Below are positions 12,401 through 27,400 of a stretch of DNA of 64,000 nt, piece by piece; position 1 is the first letter of the stretch, and each line of letters begins with the position of its first letter. The notes below the pieces were generated by a model. That model had not been told where the DNA came from and did not search any database. It saw only the letters and a list, made by a program, of their open reading frames with translations. Position numbers and translations under genes: made by a program. Source of the stretch: Psococerastis gibbosa. Its lineage: Eukaryota > Arthropoda > Insecta > Psocodea > Psocidae. The DNA is taken from contig OZ020490.1 in assembly GCA_963971405.1 (NCBI GenBank), forward strand, positions 26,003,464 to 26,067,463. The letters run 5' to 3'.

Positions 12401-15400
12401 GACGGGAGGTTAACTCTTTGAACCCTGCTGTTTGTACCCGTACTAGGACTGTTTAGTTTTATTTAATTTGTATTTACTGACCTTCGTAGGAAGCTGCGAA
12501 GCCTCTGAAACCTTCTGAACGCAGTGTCGTAACCAGAGACACGGACAGTCTGGACGCTGTCGAGATTACACTTCCTTCAGCAGGTTTTCGTTTTCCACAA
12601 AATTTACCTAAAACCCGAAATGGTAACAATTTATCTACCGATTACTCTAAAGGAAATCTAATTTCATTTATTCATCAGAGTGTGGACAGTATAAAATTAG
12701 CCGCAAAAAACACCGCAACACTGCAAAAGCTATTGAGACCTCAGGAATGGTAGAGGATCTTCTTTGTTGATCAGTGCTCTGTTTGGGATGTTGTGGTCAC
12801 CAACATGCCCGGTAGTGTAAGGTGAGGGCTAGGTAAGGATTCATAGCCGGTGGAAATTTTTCTTTTTATGTTGAGTCCCCAGTTTTGCGTATGCACTTAA
12901 GCATTGTGTCCATTAAGCTAAGAATTACTACTAATTTGTTCCTCAGGACCCGTTTTCTTAGAAGAAAAAAAAAAATTGCAGGATGTAGGACCTGCCACGC
13001 GTCCTATGACCAGCCATTGCAAACACGACCATGTAGCCCTATTACGGCGATTTGGGATTAATTAGCGTGACACCGGGGTTTATTTTTTAATGCCGCGTTA
13101 GTAAGGTGTCACGTGACGGTTTTAAAATATCCGCGGGACATTCAAATTAATAAATTATTGGATTACAAGAGAATGCTTGCATTCTTTTATAATTGAATGA
13201 AATACTAATAAACATAAATTAATAGGCTACAGGTAGAATTTTGAAATACAATAAGAAGTTTAAATAATGTGTTTGCATCAAAGGGGAAAAAATTAAAAAC
13301 TCTCCAAGAATATACCCGATTTTTATCTATTTGAATTTTCCGCGCATTTTCCACTCATCTGTTTAAAACAATTGAATAAACCCCACTGTTACGTTAATCC
13401 CAAATCACCGTAATAGGGCTGCAGGTGGCCCAGGATTCAAAATATATTTTTTGGTGGGCAGAAATGTCCCATATCTTCATATTCCAGCTCCCATATAATT
13501 CCAATAATTTATTAATTTAAATTTCCCGCGCATACTTTAACGCCACCTTACTCATACAATATTATAAATTAAACCCCGGTGTTATTGTAATCCCAAATCG
13601 CCATAATAGGGCTGCAGGTGGCCCCGGAATTCATAATATATTTTTTGATGGGCTCGCATGTTTCATCTCCACATAATAGCTCCCATATATGCGTGATAAC
13701 CCGTAGAATACACACCAATAACCGGAGATCGATTCCAGTAGCCATCTCTAATTTCCAGATAATCCGTGTGACAGTTGTCACCATGGTATATATCTAGTTC
13801 CGTAATATTTAGAACTATTTTCTCCCCGTGCGTAGCTGTAATGCGCCATTCGCACCGGACTCCGCTGCCATCTGACGTTATCGCCGGATGTGAAAAACTA
13901 GCGCTGTTTTCTTGGAATGTACGTCCGCATTCTGGAAAATTATAGAAAACATTAAGAGGATATGGTAGCTAGACAAAATGTAGATGCATACACCCCCAAA
14001 TTCTGAGAGGACATGCTATACGTAGAAAATTAGTAGGCCTACCCCAAGATTCGTTGTTTTTATTGACTTTTTATTTATTTAACAAAGCAAGTTTCTAAAG
14101 ATTTGGCTCATGTAAATTATAGAAACCTATTGTATATAATGGGAGATATTAAATTTTTGGTGCCTTAGTTCTTTCATAAAAAACATTGGTTACTACAATT
14201 TGGCGTAAAATGGGATTTTTTGAAAAACTAAAAAAACTAAAAGTATAAAAAAAATACCCGATTATATGATGCACGAAATAGTCTTCTAAAACTTCAATGA
14301 GTCAAATTTTGAATTAATATTCCTGGTACAGTCAAGGCCGTGCCCAAGTTTGGGGGGGGGGATCCAAACTCTTTTTTTAAGTAATTTATTAATGGATAAA
14401 TTCTTCAAACCATACAGGTTTGCATACAAACATTTATTTAACATTTATTTCGGGGGGGGGGGGGGGGTCCGGACCCCCTGGGTACGGCCATGGGTACAGT
14501 CAAGACCGTGCCCAGGTTTTGATTTCGGGAGGGGGGTCCAAACAATTTTTTCATGTAATTTATTAATGAACCCATGGACCACCCCCCTGGGCACGGCTAT
14601 GGGTACAGTGGTATTGACGGTAACAGACTAACAGTTTAGTGCTTGGTTCGGCTGCCATACTACTTCTCTGAATTTGCCTTAAATGTATTTAGCCAGTAAT
14701 AAATTTGGACTTACTTGGACACTTGTAGAGTAAATTAGTTTGCGCAATGTCCCCGTCACTTAGCCTAATTCGCTGGCCTATTTCAGGTCTTCTAGACATC
14801 TCATACTTCACTAATGGCTGAATTGTGTCCAAATATGTGCCCTATAAGAAAGAAAAGCATAGGCTGCAATAAATTGAAAGTAGCTGAAACTAAATCGCAA
14901 CTTCAGATAGGTATGAGACCCATATTGAGATTTTTTAACAGGTAGATACTGCATTTTTCGTATTCAAGCATAATGAGGCATTTCTTGAAGTTGGAACACA
15001 TTTAATAATAATAATAAAATTGTCTTTAATGAAAAAAAAATCGCAGTGAATATTCTTACTCTTACAATTAACTGCTTGAAAAGTAATATGGTATTAGACA
15101 GTATTATTCACATTCACTCTCATTCACACAGCCATTCCAACCCATTCACTCACTTAATCGCCCACTCACACTCACACTTAGGAGCTTTACTCATCCACTA
15201 GATATTGTTCGATGCCTGAAGGGCAAATTCAAATCAAATATATATTTATTCCAATTTTGCAACAATACAAGTATGCATTTAAAATCATAAATTGTACCAC
15301 TAGTGACTGAAATATAAAATTAAAATTATATTTAAATAAGCTAAATTAAATTAAGTTCACAATTTTACGAGGAATTAACCAGCCCGACTGTTTCCACGTG

Positions 15401-18400
15401 TTTTTACGTATTTCGAGTAGGTTGTCTAAGAAACAAACACAATTTGTGCATAGCTGATCCTCAATTTTTAATTTTGCATTAAAAAATTGTTATTACGTGT
15501 TCTCCCTGTACAAACCCTACTCAAATTAAAAAACATTAAATTCAGAATTTTTTGTAGCTATACATCATGATGTGCTTTTATGGGAAACTATTTTGCTTTG
15601 ACGTGCGGTAGGCTAATCATTATATTATTTGCCTGTAAAATCTCAAACTTACTGCTGTCAAAATGCTTAATATAAAACTATTTCAGGTCTGTTTTCTCTC
15701 CCCCGTGGGAGACCCCCGGGCCCCCTTTATATATCTCCCGACCCCTCTGGCTCTTGCGCAAAGGACACTAAGAGGAATAATTTTGAAGCTGCGTACATCC
15801 ATGAGAACGGCTTTCCCCCTTTTCTACACGTTTATGAAAATGAGTGGAAGGACGACAAACTATACACCGCCCCCTACGAAAACCTATTGTTACGTCACTG
15901 ACAAGTGCCCCCCCCCCCCCTTATGAGGTCTGGGACCGCCTCTAATGAAAACAGGCTCATAAATCCCATTAAAATTTGTTAAAATGAAATGGTTTTGTAA
16001 TTTAAGCCGAAGTTCATGATATCGAGGTGTTACAAGTATTTAGGGCAGGTACAAAAAGGTAGGGATTAGGATTTGCTCTTATGTAGACCTACATGTGCAA
16101 TACTGAATATTTTTTCGGGCCATGTAGGGCACCGCTTACTAAATCCCTGTAAAAAAGGGCCCAGCCTCCAAAAAAAAGCTTGAGAACCACTGGTCTAATG
16201 TGAATATGGTCTTCATTCTTCAATAATAGCGGTAAAAAGAGGGTAAAAACTAAAAAGTTGCAAAAAGTCCTGCGGTAGGTACGTAAGTTATGGCTGTACT
16301 TTGTGAAATACCCTCAGAAGAAAGTCACCCTGATTGGTAAACTGCTGGGGGGGCTATAAAAAGATCCAATCTGAAAAAATGTAAAATATCCAGGAATTTT
16401 TCTGAAGCAACCCACACAAAGCCTCGGGCAGTTGAAAATTTTTTGAAAGATCGTTTCTCATAAAGTTCAATCTTTTTCTTTACATTTTCTTGGGCGAATT
16501 TTAAGTTTTCATTCTTATTTGACCTAGAATCTATCTTTTGGTGTTGCAAGGACTCGTATCTGTACTTAGTTAAGTCATGCTTTCGCCTGTTTCATTGCGT
16601 CAATGGTAAGCTTGTCTCAGCTTGTCAATTATCGCTTGTAGCCGGTGTAGGCTGACATCGAGAACGCATGCCAGTTTGCCAATGGCCAACATTCATACGG
16701 AAACAATACAAATATTGTCCAAAATCGATGGGATCATTGGCATTCGACAAGGGACCTATGGGCCACTACTAGTAGGCCTGGGTCCATAAAAAGCAGCAAC
16801 AAAATCCTACTATATTTTCTTAGACATTCCCATGATCTACTATATTTTAGACATATTGGCATAGAAACTACTATATTCGCTGGTGCCATGTTGAATCCAT
16901 TAGAGCAGACCATGTTTCAAACTGCGCCAAACTTGGTAGTGTGCACAGCGTTGGCAGGGGAACATGGTGGGACATGATACGCCACGTCTACGTGCGTGTC
17001 GAGTCCTGATCACCTCCGATTTAATCGTGTGACTTTACCATGTTTTTTTTACCAAGTGGTTCGGCATCCACTATAATCAGAAGGTCCACCCTGTCAATCA
17101 ACTCCCCTTTACCCCGAGGTGAAGGAGTCTGCTCTTAGGGTGCCTCAAGTTAACAAACAGACTCACTCCAGCAGGTGGCTTAAAGCAGAACTGCTGAAAG
17201 CAGGCGTTGGAAACAACTATATTCGGTGGAAAAGATTGTTGGCAACCCTACATCCACCTGTTTAATAATAATAATAATGACTTTTTGTTCTATTACTAAG
17301 TCAACCTAGTGGAGTTAGGGCTATAAAGCCCTCTCTTACACTCAACTACGATGGCCCAGGACCGCCTGCTTTACATCCCCTCCGAAGCATGACTAGAAAA
17401 TGTAGCTAGTGTGGAACTCGAACCAACAACCTTTCGGGTGAAAGTCGGAGTCTGTACCACTACTCTACATGTCCTGTTTCTCCCCGTTTCCCTATCAACT
17501 GTATGATCACTACCCTAATGCCTTGCAGACAGGGTTTGCCATGACCCTCGCAATCATGAAATTCATAAAATCCCAACAAAAACTCTCCACCGCAAACATC
17601 CCTTCTGGGCAACTCATAAAGTATTGCTTTCATAAAAGCAAAAAATAAAGTTCACCGATAAAATGCTGGGCGATGTGCGAGTACAGATAATTTTCCACGT
17701 CACGATTCAGGCAGTTGTACAATTAACATTTTTTACCAAAACCATCTTAATTAATAAAAAAATAAAATAACTATTGACCAAAAAAAATTAATAAATTTAA
17801 TATGTTTCTTAAATGATCTGTTCGCGTTAATGAAATTTTTCGACTGTATTTCCCGAATATTTTCATTTTCTCTGTTAGATTGGTACTGAGAAGCTCTGCG
17901 GATGTAATGGTTAGGGTGGTTGGGAGGGGAGGGGGGGCACGTATTGTATGTGATAGCGAGGCATTCATCTGTAATGGGAGATAGCTCTTTATCTATGTTG
18001 ATATACTACCTTTTGCTTCAATGCGCTTACGGTCGACCTATTTTATGCTAGGACTATTTGCTAGACATTGTGCTAGGTTGGCTGTTGGAATTTCAGCCTC
18101 AACACAGATGTTCTATATGGAATTCCAGTTAATTTACCTAAGGCGGCAATTCCACCGGCGAATTTACTTCATTTGTGATTTGAGATTTTTTTTTTTGTTT
18201 TGTTTTAAGGAAACTATTATGTAGATGCTTAACTTATCTATTATAAATTAAGTTATATTACGGTAGCAGACATCATTAATAAGTTTCTACCACATTATAA
18301 CTTAATTAATAATAGATGGGTTAAGTATCTACATAATAGTCTCCTTAAAACAAAACAAACGTCAAAGACGAAATCAAATATGAATTAAAATCGCCGGTGG

Positions 18401-21400
18401 AATAGCAGCCTAATCAATATTGTTATATGACATTACACCTGAAGTTCTACATAGGGGAGATAGGACACTCGCTATCTGGTGCAACCTGCCACGTCGTGAC
18501 TGGTCATAGAAAACGTGGCTGGTGGTATCTGAAATTTAAAAATGTATTTTTGGCGGGAAGCGAGGGTCCCATCTCTTCTACTACCGTATGTATGGAACTC
18601 TAATTAGACTGTCCCTTTTGCACTCGACCTTTGCAAATCTAGTATTTTGAATCCATACCATATTTTTTTCCATTCTTGTGTTTTTATTAAGGAGGCGTAT
18701 TTTGGTATTAGACATAATTATGTACAGGGTGTCTAGGTCACTCCTTTTCTTTCTGTTATTAGGAGGAATTTTGAAGTCCGGTAATCCAATGTTATACTCT
18801 AACGAGCAAGGGGTGAAATTTCGACGCTTTGGATCGTGCGTGCTCAGGCACTGGACCAGCCCCCCCCCCCCCCGGAATTTTGCTACTGTACACTAGATTG
18901 GATTGAACTTTCCCGACGTGCAACATTTCACTATATATATACTATAGGATTGCGCCCCCCCCCCCCCCGAAATACAATCCTGGGGGGCCTGTTTTACTCT
19001 TAGTCGAGTACAACCACCTGAGTATAATGATAGCTAGACAGCGGTATTCTTGAACGGATGGATTTTGTTAATTAATATGTAAGGGGTATTTTATATAATA
19101 TATTCACTGTGTTTGGTTTACCCTAAGGGAAAGTAGGAAACTGAGGGAAAATAGGAAAATAGAAGCCCAATTTTTCTACGTAGAAGAATAATGCCATAAG
19201 GAAACCTGTTTCCCTAACATTCCCACTTTACCCAACCCTATAGGCTGAGTAACTGCTGTTGAGGAATAGAAAACGGCCAAATTTGTTGTTGTTTTGCATT
19301 TGAATTTTGCTTTTTATTTTTATTTAATTTAAAAAATGAGCTCTGCGACAGAAACGAATAAATAAACAACAAAAGGAAACATGTGGCAAGAGGTGGGCTA
19401 CAGCAGATGTTCATAAGTTAATAGCCAAAGGCAAAGAAACTTTGGAGGTAAGTTAAATAAAATATAAAAAATGAGGACTTTTTGTTGTTTCTATTACTAA
19501 GCCAACCTAGCGGAGTTAGGGCTATAAAGCACTCTCTTACACTCAACTAAGAAGGCCCGGGACTGCCTGCTTTACATGCCCTCCGAAGCATGACCAGAAA
19601 ATGTAGCTAGTGTGGGACTCGAACCAACAACTTTTTGGGTGAAGTCAGAGTCCTTACCACTACGCTACATGTCCTTAGTTAGGTTAGGTTTTTCTAAGGT
19701 CGGCCGCCATACCAAGTTGAATCCAGCGGACCAGAGCAGGTTCAAATCTGCAGATAACTTGGTCGTGTGCACAGTGCCGGTAGGGAAACATGGTAGGACT
19801 TGTCCTGGTCACCTCCGAACTAATCGTGTGACTTCACTGTGTTTCCCAAGTGGTTCGGAATCCACTATAATCAGGAGGTCCACTGTCCTATGGGCTGGCA
19901 TAGGACAGTCAAGTCGGAGTCGCTCTATGGGCCCAAATATGAGGCCTAAGTCGTTATTAACCCGACGAACACTACTACTACTACTAGGTTTTTCTATTTT
20001 TATGATTTGTGGTGGTATCCTCACGTTGAGCTATTTCTCTATTTTCCCACTCTCCCTTTTCTACCAACACAGTGAATACCCCTATAGATATATACAGTGG
20101 AAACTGTTTTTATCATAATATTAGGTCGTATTGTATTTATGTGTTCATCGAAGAATAACAAATGAATGGGAAACAAACACCGACCGTTCACACAACGTCT
20201 TGAAAGACAAAAGAAGTCTAAAGCAGAAGAAAGAAATGTTTTTTTAGAAAGCTTACCTTAGAAAATGTGTTTCTAGCGTAATGCATGATTGAATCGTAGT
20301 CATAGGGAAGCCCCAGTGAATTCACTTCGTCTTCGCTCAGCTTATTAAAGTTGTATTCTTGCCCTGGAAAAAAAAATGGGATGTGATGTTTTTGATAGAT
20401 CCACTAATACTTAATGAGATAAATAATAAATAAATAATGATTTTTTGTTCCATTACTAAGTCTACCTTCCGGAATTTGGAGTTATAAAACCCTCTTTTAG
20501 ACTCAACTAGGAAGGCCCGGGTCCGCCTGCTTTACATGCTCTCCTAAGCATGGCCAGAAAATGTAGCAAGTGTGGGACTCGAACCAACAACCTTTCGGGT
20601 GAAAGTCAGAGTCCGTACCTCTACCCTACATATCCTGACTTACTAAGTTACTTTATTTTGTACACCTAAAAGTCTTTCCCTCCTCCGAGAGTATCTTAAG
20701 GGGCAGATTTCAAAATACTTTGTTGACAACAAGTGGCCGTGTATTTTTTTGTATATTGTTGACGGAATTAATTTATTTCTCGTACCACCCCCCCCCCCCC
20801 CCCCGAAGATAAAAAGTGTGGTCAGATGAAAAATTCAGAAAACAGTCTATTTCGCCGACTGATTTACAATTATTCGATATCATCATTTTAATGCATTTTA
20901 TCGGTTTTTTTTTTCAGAAGTAATGATATTTCAGATGAGGAAATGTAAATTTCCTTCGAAAGCTTGCAATGAATTTTTCAACTGACCACTTTCATAACTT
21001 GGGGGCTGTGGACCGGGGAATTAATTAAAATCGTCAAAAGTCCCCGGCCTTTTGTTGGTTACAAAATATTGTGAAATCTCTCCGTTAAGGATTTTTAATT
21101 GCTCAATATTGCAAAATATGAAACGTAGCACATGTAGAGTTGTGGTACAGACTCTGACTTTCACCCGAGAGGTTGTTAGTTCGAGTCTCACACTTGCTAC
21201 ATTTTCTGGCCATGCTTATGAGGGCATATAAAGCAGGCGGCCCCGGGCCTTCCTGGTTGAGTGTAAGAGAGGGGTTTATAGCCCTAACTCCGCTAGGTTG
21301 GCTTAGTAATAGAACAAAAAAATAGTCAATATTAATTTATTATTTTTAATATTTTTAGCCCTTACCTTCCATAATATGGTCCCGAATGATGTCGACATGC

Positions 21401-24400
21401 CTGTCGCGGTCAGGGCGTGTGTGTTCGTGCCAAAATCCGACAACGTGACCCAATTCATGGACCACAATTCCAAACTTGTCGCAGTTCTTCCCTATTGATA
21501 TCGCCTGAGGTCCATTTCCGCGCTTTCCAACAAACGAGCAGCATCTAAAATTAGTAATACACTATTTAATGAACTACTATATTCAAAACAATTGATAAAT
21601 GCTAATGGCAATGGTGTTATATTATTTAACAAAGTGTTAGTTGGACTTACATTGCCTGCTGTTTTAATATTAGTTAGAGGCAGGGGTCTCACAGTTATCG
21701 AACAATTAGGGTGGAGCCCACGGTCAGGATGTGGTGACATTGTGGAAGCTGGGTGCTACTCCCATAATCCAGTTCGATGAGAATAGTAATAATGTATTGC
21801 CCAGAAATCATGTTGTTGTTGTTGTTTCTAACGCCTGCTTTCAGCATTTCTGCTTTAAGCAACCCTGTCAGCCTGGCGGGGGGAGTGAGTCTGTTTGTTA
21901 ACACCCAAAGGGCAGACACTATCACCTCGGGGAAAGGGGAGTTGACTAACAGGGTGGACCTCCTGATTATAGTGGATTCCGAACCACTTGGGGAACATGG
22001 TAAAGTCACACGATTAGATCGGAGGTGACCAGGACTCGACTTATACTGCCTAAGCGCGTTATCATGTCCCACCAGGTTCCCCTGCCAACGCTGTGCACAC
22101 TACCAAGTTGCCGCAGTTTGATACATGCTCTGCTCTAATGGAATCAACATGGTAAGGCCGTTGGCAAGAAATCATTTGACAAATGATTATAATTTAATAA
22201 TAATATATAACATTTAAGAGAAAATAAATAAATTTCCGACAGTACAGCGTTGACGGCGATGAGCGTAAGCCCATGTGTTCGATGATTGTGAGGCCCCTGC
22301 CTCTAATGACTATTAACAAATATAATATATAATATAATATATCCATCTAACCCTTTTTTAAATACATTATATTCAAAACGGGCGGGAATAGTTCAGTTGA
22401 TAGAGAACTGGACTGTGAAAGGGAAGATCGAGGTTCGAGGCTAAACAAAAAACAGACAAAAAGCCACCCAACCGTAATGGGTAAGTTTTATTTGTCAGGC
22501 TCACCAGTCTGCTGACAAACTATCCTTATATGCACTTACTTCTTACTTCAGTCAACACAAAATTTTTCATTTGAGGTAGGCTGTTTCAAAAACCTCTACC
22601 CGAGATGACATTTCCCCGCGAAGCCTTTTGATCTTTTGCTTACGTGCAAAGTAATGCAAGTTGTTGACGTGGAAATGTAAGCAGTTGTTTTTGCTTTGTG
22701 CAATCACCGGTTAATGCTGAAATCTGTGTCGCAAATGTAAGCTCAGCCTGTTCACTTCCCTAGGCTGCATAAAATTTGCATCCCTTTCTCAGCACACCTG
22801 TACTTAATAAGCCCTTTTCATTTTCTCGGGTATCCTGTGCGTGACAGACTAGCTAACGGCTGAAGAGCCAAAGCCAGGTATTGAAATATTTGGTGGTAAT
22901 TTCAAGCTATGAAATTGCCCTTGTTGCAGACACATGTGGAATATAGGGGAATTCCCTTTTCCCCCATACTTTACAAAATATTGTAAGTGGATGCGTATAA
23001 AGGGCCCACTGTTACAAAGGGCACCTGTCTTCTAAGAGAAAACTGGAAGACCGTGCGCCTTAAAGCTCAACTTAAATTGTGTATTTTTTCAAATTCAAGT
23101 GAAATGTGTCCTTCTTATCTCATACAATCATAATAGTCTTTATTATTAATTCGTAATACAGTTTTTATTAGAAGAAGGTTTCCGTTTAGAATAGATTTCG
23201 ATTTTTGGTGTCTATTCATGTAGCATAAGTATAAGTTACAATACATTGCCACTCTAAAGAGGAGAGACAGTAAGTCAAACGTATTAACTTCATAAAACCC
23301 ATATCAGACCTATTGCAACATACGGCTCGGAAACCTGGGATTTTACTGTCAATGACCCAAACAAACTGCCAGTTTTGGAGAAAAAGAAGATAAGGAGGAT
23401 CTATGGACCCCATATGCGAAGACGGAGAGTGGCGTATAAGAAACAACGCCGAAATAGACGTAATACTCAACGGAGAAGACATAGACATAGACATTGTTCA
23501 TAAAAGCGCAACGCATAAGATGGCCGGGACACGTCACAAGAATGTCAGACGACCGCATGCCGATAAAGATGTACAAAGCAAGCATGACAAAAAGACGACT
23601 GGCCGGAAAACGCTGGAAAGATGAGTTGGAAGCTGACCTCCGCGAGTTGGTGGAGCGTTGTACAAAACCGAGATGACTGGAGGAGTGTTGTCGAGCAGGC
23701 CAAAGCTGATCGAAGGCTATAGAGCCAGAAGAAGAAGAACTTTCTAAATAGCACCTATCATATTTACAAAAAAAAAAAAACTTTTGAAAACTAGAGAGGG
23801 AATCTGCAAAAATATTTTTTGTTGGCTAGAAAATATTCTCTAAAATAATAATTTCTGGGGTCGCATGAAGAAAGATATTAAGGTCATGTGAATAGCGGAG
23901 CATGAAGTATTTGTAACTTACGGGACAATAAACACCGTAAATAGAGTTGTGCCTGCATACATTCAGAGAAAAAAATTTAAATGGAAATGTCTGCGTGAGA
24001 CAAAATTTACGTACAACATAATCATAATCATATGTGAGACGGGAGCATAGGCCTGTGCATTATCATATTTTCTTGGGTAGTGGGGGGGGGGGAGGATGGG
24101 CGAGGTTGCGTGGTTGTAATATGTAATTTTTATCTAGCGTATCCTTCACCCCCTAATTTTGTATCAAGGCTTTACGACGCCCCTACCTCATATATAGTGA
24201 CGCTGCTCACAAATTTGTAGGTTTTGATACATTGTTTAAGATTAAATTCCATATACATGTAGGAGACTGGGAAGACCAAGTGGACGACTTCTTCCGGGAG
24301 ACAACAAGGAGATGTCTATAATGTATATTTGCCAAGGGTGGGCGTTGTCCGGAGCGGAATGGAGAGGCATAGTACGTGCGGCCAAAAGTCCCCATGGGCT

Positions 24401-27400
24401 GTTAGCGCCACCCTAAGTCAGTCAAGTCAGGGCGTTGTCCAGTAAGTAAGTAAGTCCATGTACATTGTAATACAGTGCGTGATATAATTCTCTAGTACTA
24501 CTGCCATAGTAGGTACTTATGGGTCAACCCCTCTCCAAAACTGAGTAAGCCCAAAATATAACAAATACGTTGACCAGTTGAGAAGTCGCTGCACAGACAT
24601 ACGGACGGACATTTCGAAAAAATTAATTTTTGGGGGTCCTGGCATCTCAAAACGTGTAAATGCGTTGAAATCTCGGAATCAAAATATTTCGACAATCACC
24701 TTTAGCTAATAACTTGCAAGTTGCAAATAGGACAGCAAAAACGTTTTAAGATTTTATGGGTGAAATTAATACAAAATGGAGGGTAAAGGGGTAGCTTAAC
24801 TCACACGGGCGAGTCATTCAACCGATGCGATGACTCGCCGAGATATTGGTCATTGCATGTAGAAAATGAGTATGTAGTTGGAAAACCATAGAGTCACTTC
24901 AGAAGAATTCTGACAATACCGTGAAGCCGACCGCCGACTAGAACTCGCATCAGCGTTAAAAGTCTTCGGAAGTGCGTTCAGAAATTGACTGTTTTTCTGT
25001 ACCAACCCATTCGTTCCCATGGCAAATCGTCCGTGAATAGCAGGATTCAAATCTGCCGTGCATACTGGGCCTTATCATCGAATTCTACCGTAATAAATTT
25101 TCGCACTTACCCGCAAGCCCTTTCCGTGAAGTAGATATAATTGGGGTGCTCGATGTCATTACGTTCAACAAATTTCACGCAGGTAAAGTTTTCCCAGTGA
25201 CGCATTGCCTGTTTGAACAGCGCCTTGTGTCCGCCGCTGAAGTTCCCATCTATTTCATACGGGATTACGCCGTAGTCCCAGATACGTTCTTTACGCGCCG
25301 TTGCTGCGCGCGTCATCCGCCGCTTTACCACTGAAGACTCTGTCCTGATACGAAAAAGGAAGCCATAGATATAACTTATAAATTTTTTCAAATAAAAAAA
25401 AACACGTGACAATGGAAGACTGCTGGACGATTCTCTTTCCACTGCTCTACAAGGCACTTGGCACATTTTATAAGGCAGGAGATGGTGGACATGACACAAA
25501 TGCCTACTATCTACCAACTGCAACTACAATTTTGCCACTTTCGCTTGGCGCTGATTACAGGATCACTAGGATCGTATTTAAGTGATAAAACGAATTTCCA
25601 ATTTTGGCGCTTTAAACCCGGTTTTTATTTCCACGCTTCACCTGATGTACTCTAATATTGGACTATGGTAGATAAGTACTTACTTGCCATCTTGCCTATT
25701 CTTCTTCAACTTTTTCTTCTTTTTCTGTTCGTGCCTTCTCAAAACCGGTGCTTGCTCCGTGGCCGGAATATTTTCCAGTCTGTTAACATCATCCCCATCA
25801 GTCTGATCCTTTTTCGTTTTTCCATCAGTACTATTCAGTCTTTTGTCATTCTTTCTCCTTCCAGACTTTTTCCCTTTCCTCTCTTTCCTTTTACCTCGAC
25901 GTAATTCATCTTTGTTTGCCTCTCTTAGTACCTCTTGTAAAACATCTATCCCAGCTTTGGAGTCATCCTTGATCATATCTGGCATCCTTTTCGTTGTTTC
26001 GTCATCAATAATAATTTTGTGTTTTCTTGTTTTGTGCTCCGTGGCAGGAGCTATAGTTTGACCGGTGTGCTGTATTCTTCTTCTTCGTTCCTTGTGTAGA
26101 CGGGATCGCCATGATTCGTTTGAATCCTCGGGAGCTATGTTGGTTTCTTTTTCGTACATGTACGGATTATATTTTGGCTCAACCTAAAACATTGGAACTC
26201 AGTAAAAATTAATTAATCAATACCGTTACCGCATGACCAAACGAAAGCCCCCTTTCATGTTAACATATTACCTGGTAGCAGTGTGGTTAAGTAACACTTT
26301 GGAGCACTACTTCAACTATAAAAACAACAACCTCTCCGTCACCTGTTTCTCGCCAAACTTCTTACTAACACATCAGGACTTAATTTTCGTACCATTGAAT
26401 CGCCTGCATGCGTTCTTTCTCAATGAGCTAACGAACCTCTAATTATGCTATACCTTCAGTTGTCAACACAAACTTTTACATATCCTGCTTCTCCTCAATA
26501 TTCTTTGTACTAGCACGCACTTTAGGACCTTCGGCCCTAAGTTTCCTATATCATTGCGCTACCTTTACTCTTTGAATCTAAACCTCCGTCCTCAATAAGC
26601 AAATCTACCTCTTCAGTTTCAGCCTTTTCTACCACAATTCTTACCTGTTCAAATTCATCATCGATTTCCAATGGCGTCGGCTGCTTCGGTGTCTTTACTG
26701 GCATCAACCCTCGCGGCTGAGCAACCCTTTGGAACGCTATGCCTTCAGTCGTCAACACCATCCTTTCTGTAACCTGCTTCTCCTCAATATTCTCCTTACT
26801 AGCACGCACTTCAATATCTTCAGCCTTAAGTTTCTTATCATTGAGCTGCCTCACTCTTTGCATCGCTTCTAAACCTTCCTCCTCAATCTGTAGGCCTTCC
26901 TCCTCGATTTCAGCCTTTTCTAGCAGCATTTGTTTCTTGTATTTTTCCAGCTCTTCGATGAATGTTTGATTTATTTTTTGGGCTCTAATTTCTAGGTCGT
27001 ATATTATGTTAGGCACGACGATGTCTCCGAGAAACCCGTCTAAAAGAATATCAGGTGTGGGATTACATTAAGGAGCTAAAATATGGCTGATAAAAGTTGT
27101 CTATGTTCTCCAATATGCTCGAACACGTTTATGGCAGTAGGGTTTCTTTAGATTTCTAGTCATTCTTTGAGTTCATATAATAGTTCAAAATAAAATCTCA
27201 GCCCTGTTGTTTACAATTTACTGCTGTACAGTGTGAGGGTCTGTATAAACTTCAAATCCTTCAACAAAAGTAAGGTAAAGAGGGATTGTTCTGAAATTTA
27301 GTTTTTATTTGCCCACCTGCTTTGCCTGGGTCCATGTCGACATCTTCAGATATTCTCCGTGGGAAGTCAGTTGTTAAAAGTTCTTCAATTGTGAACCTCG

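Larger units (their letters stand above)
19075..20100 (+). mobile_element. Element Z, copy 1, interrupted by two SINEs
   Basis: Ends carry inverted repeats (ttcactgtgtttggtttacc at the left, aacacagtgaatacccc at the right). Internally, atgagctctgcgacagaaac opens a short coding-like stretch, followed by a sequence translating to [19 protein letters not shown] and then a good donor (ggag|gtaagt) near 19450. SINEs at 19475-19675 and 19697-19985 interrupt it. A second copy at 34995-40808 keeps the same text in the opposite orientation. Confidence 0.75.

Noticed and set aside
22379..22450. Functional tRNA gene
   Set aside because: A and B boxes are present, but the arms do not pair and SINE-like body sequence follows.
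26546..26608. Extension of tolloid exon b to the stop at 26546
   Set aside because: The extra residues match a decayed duplicate, end in a stop, and no donor there joins exon c in frame. The GAG|GTAGAT donor at 26609 does.
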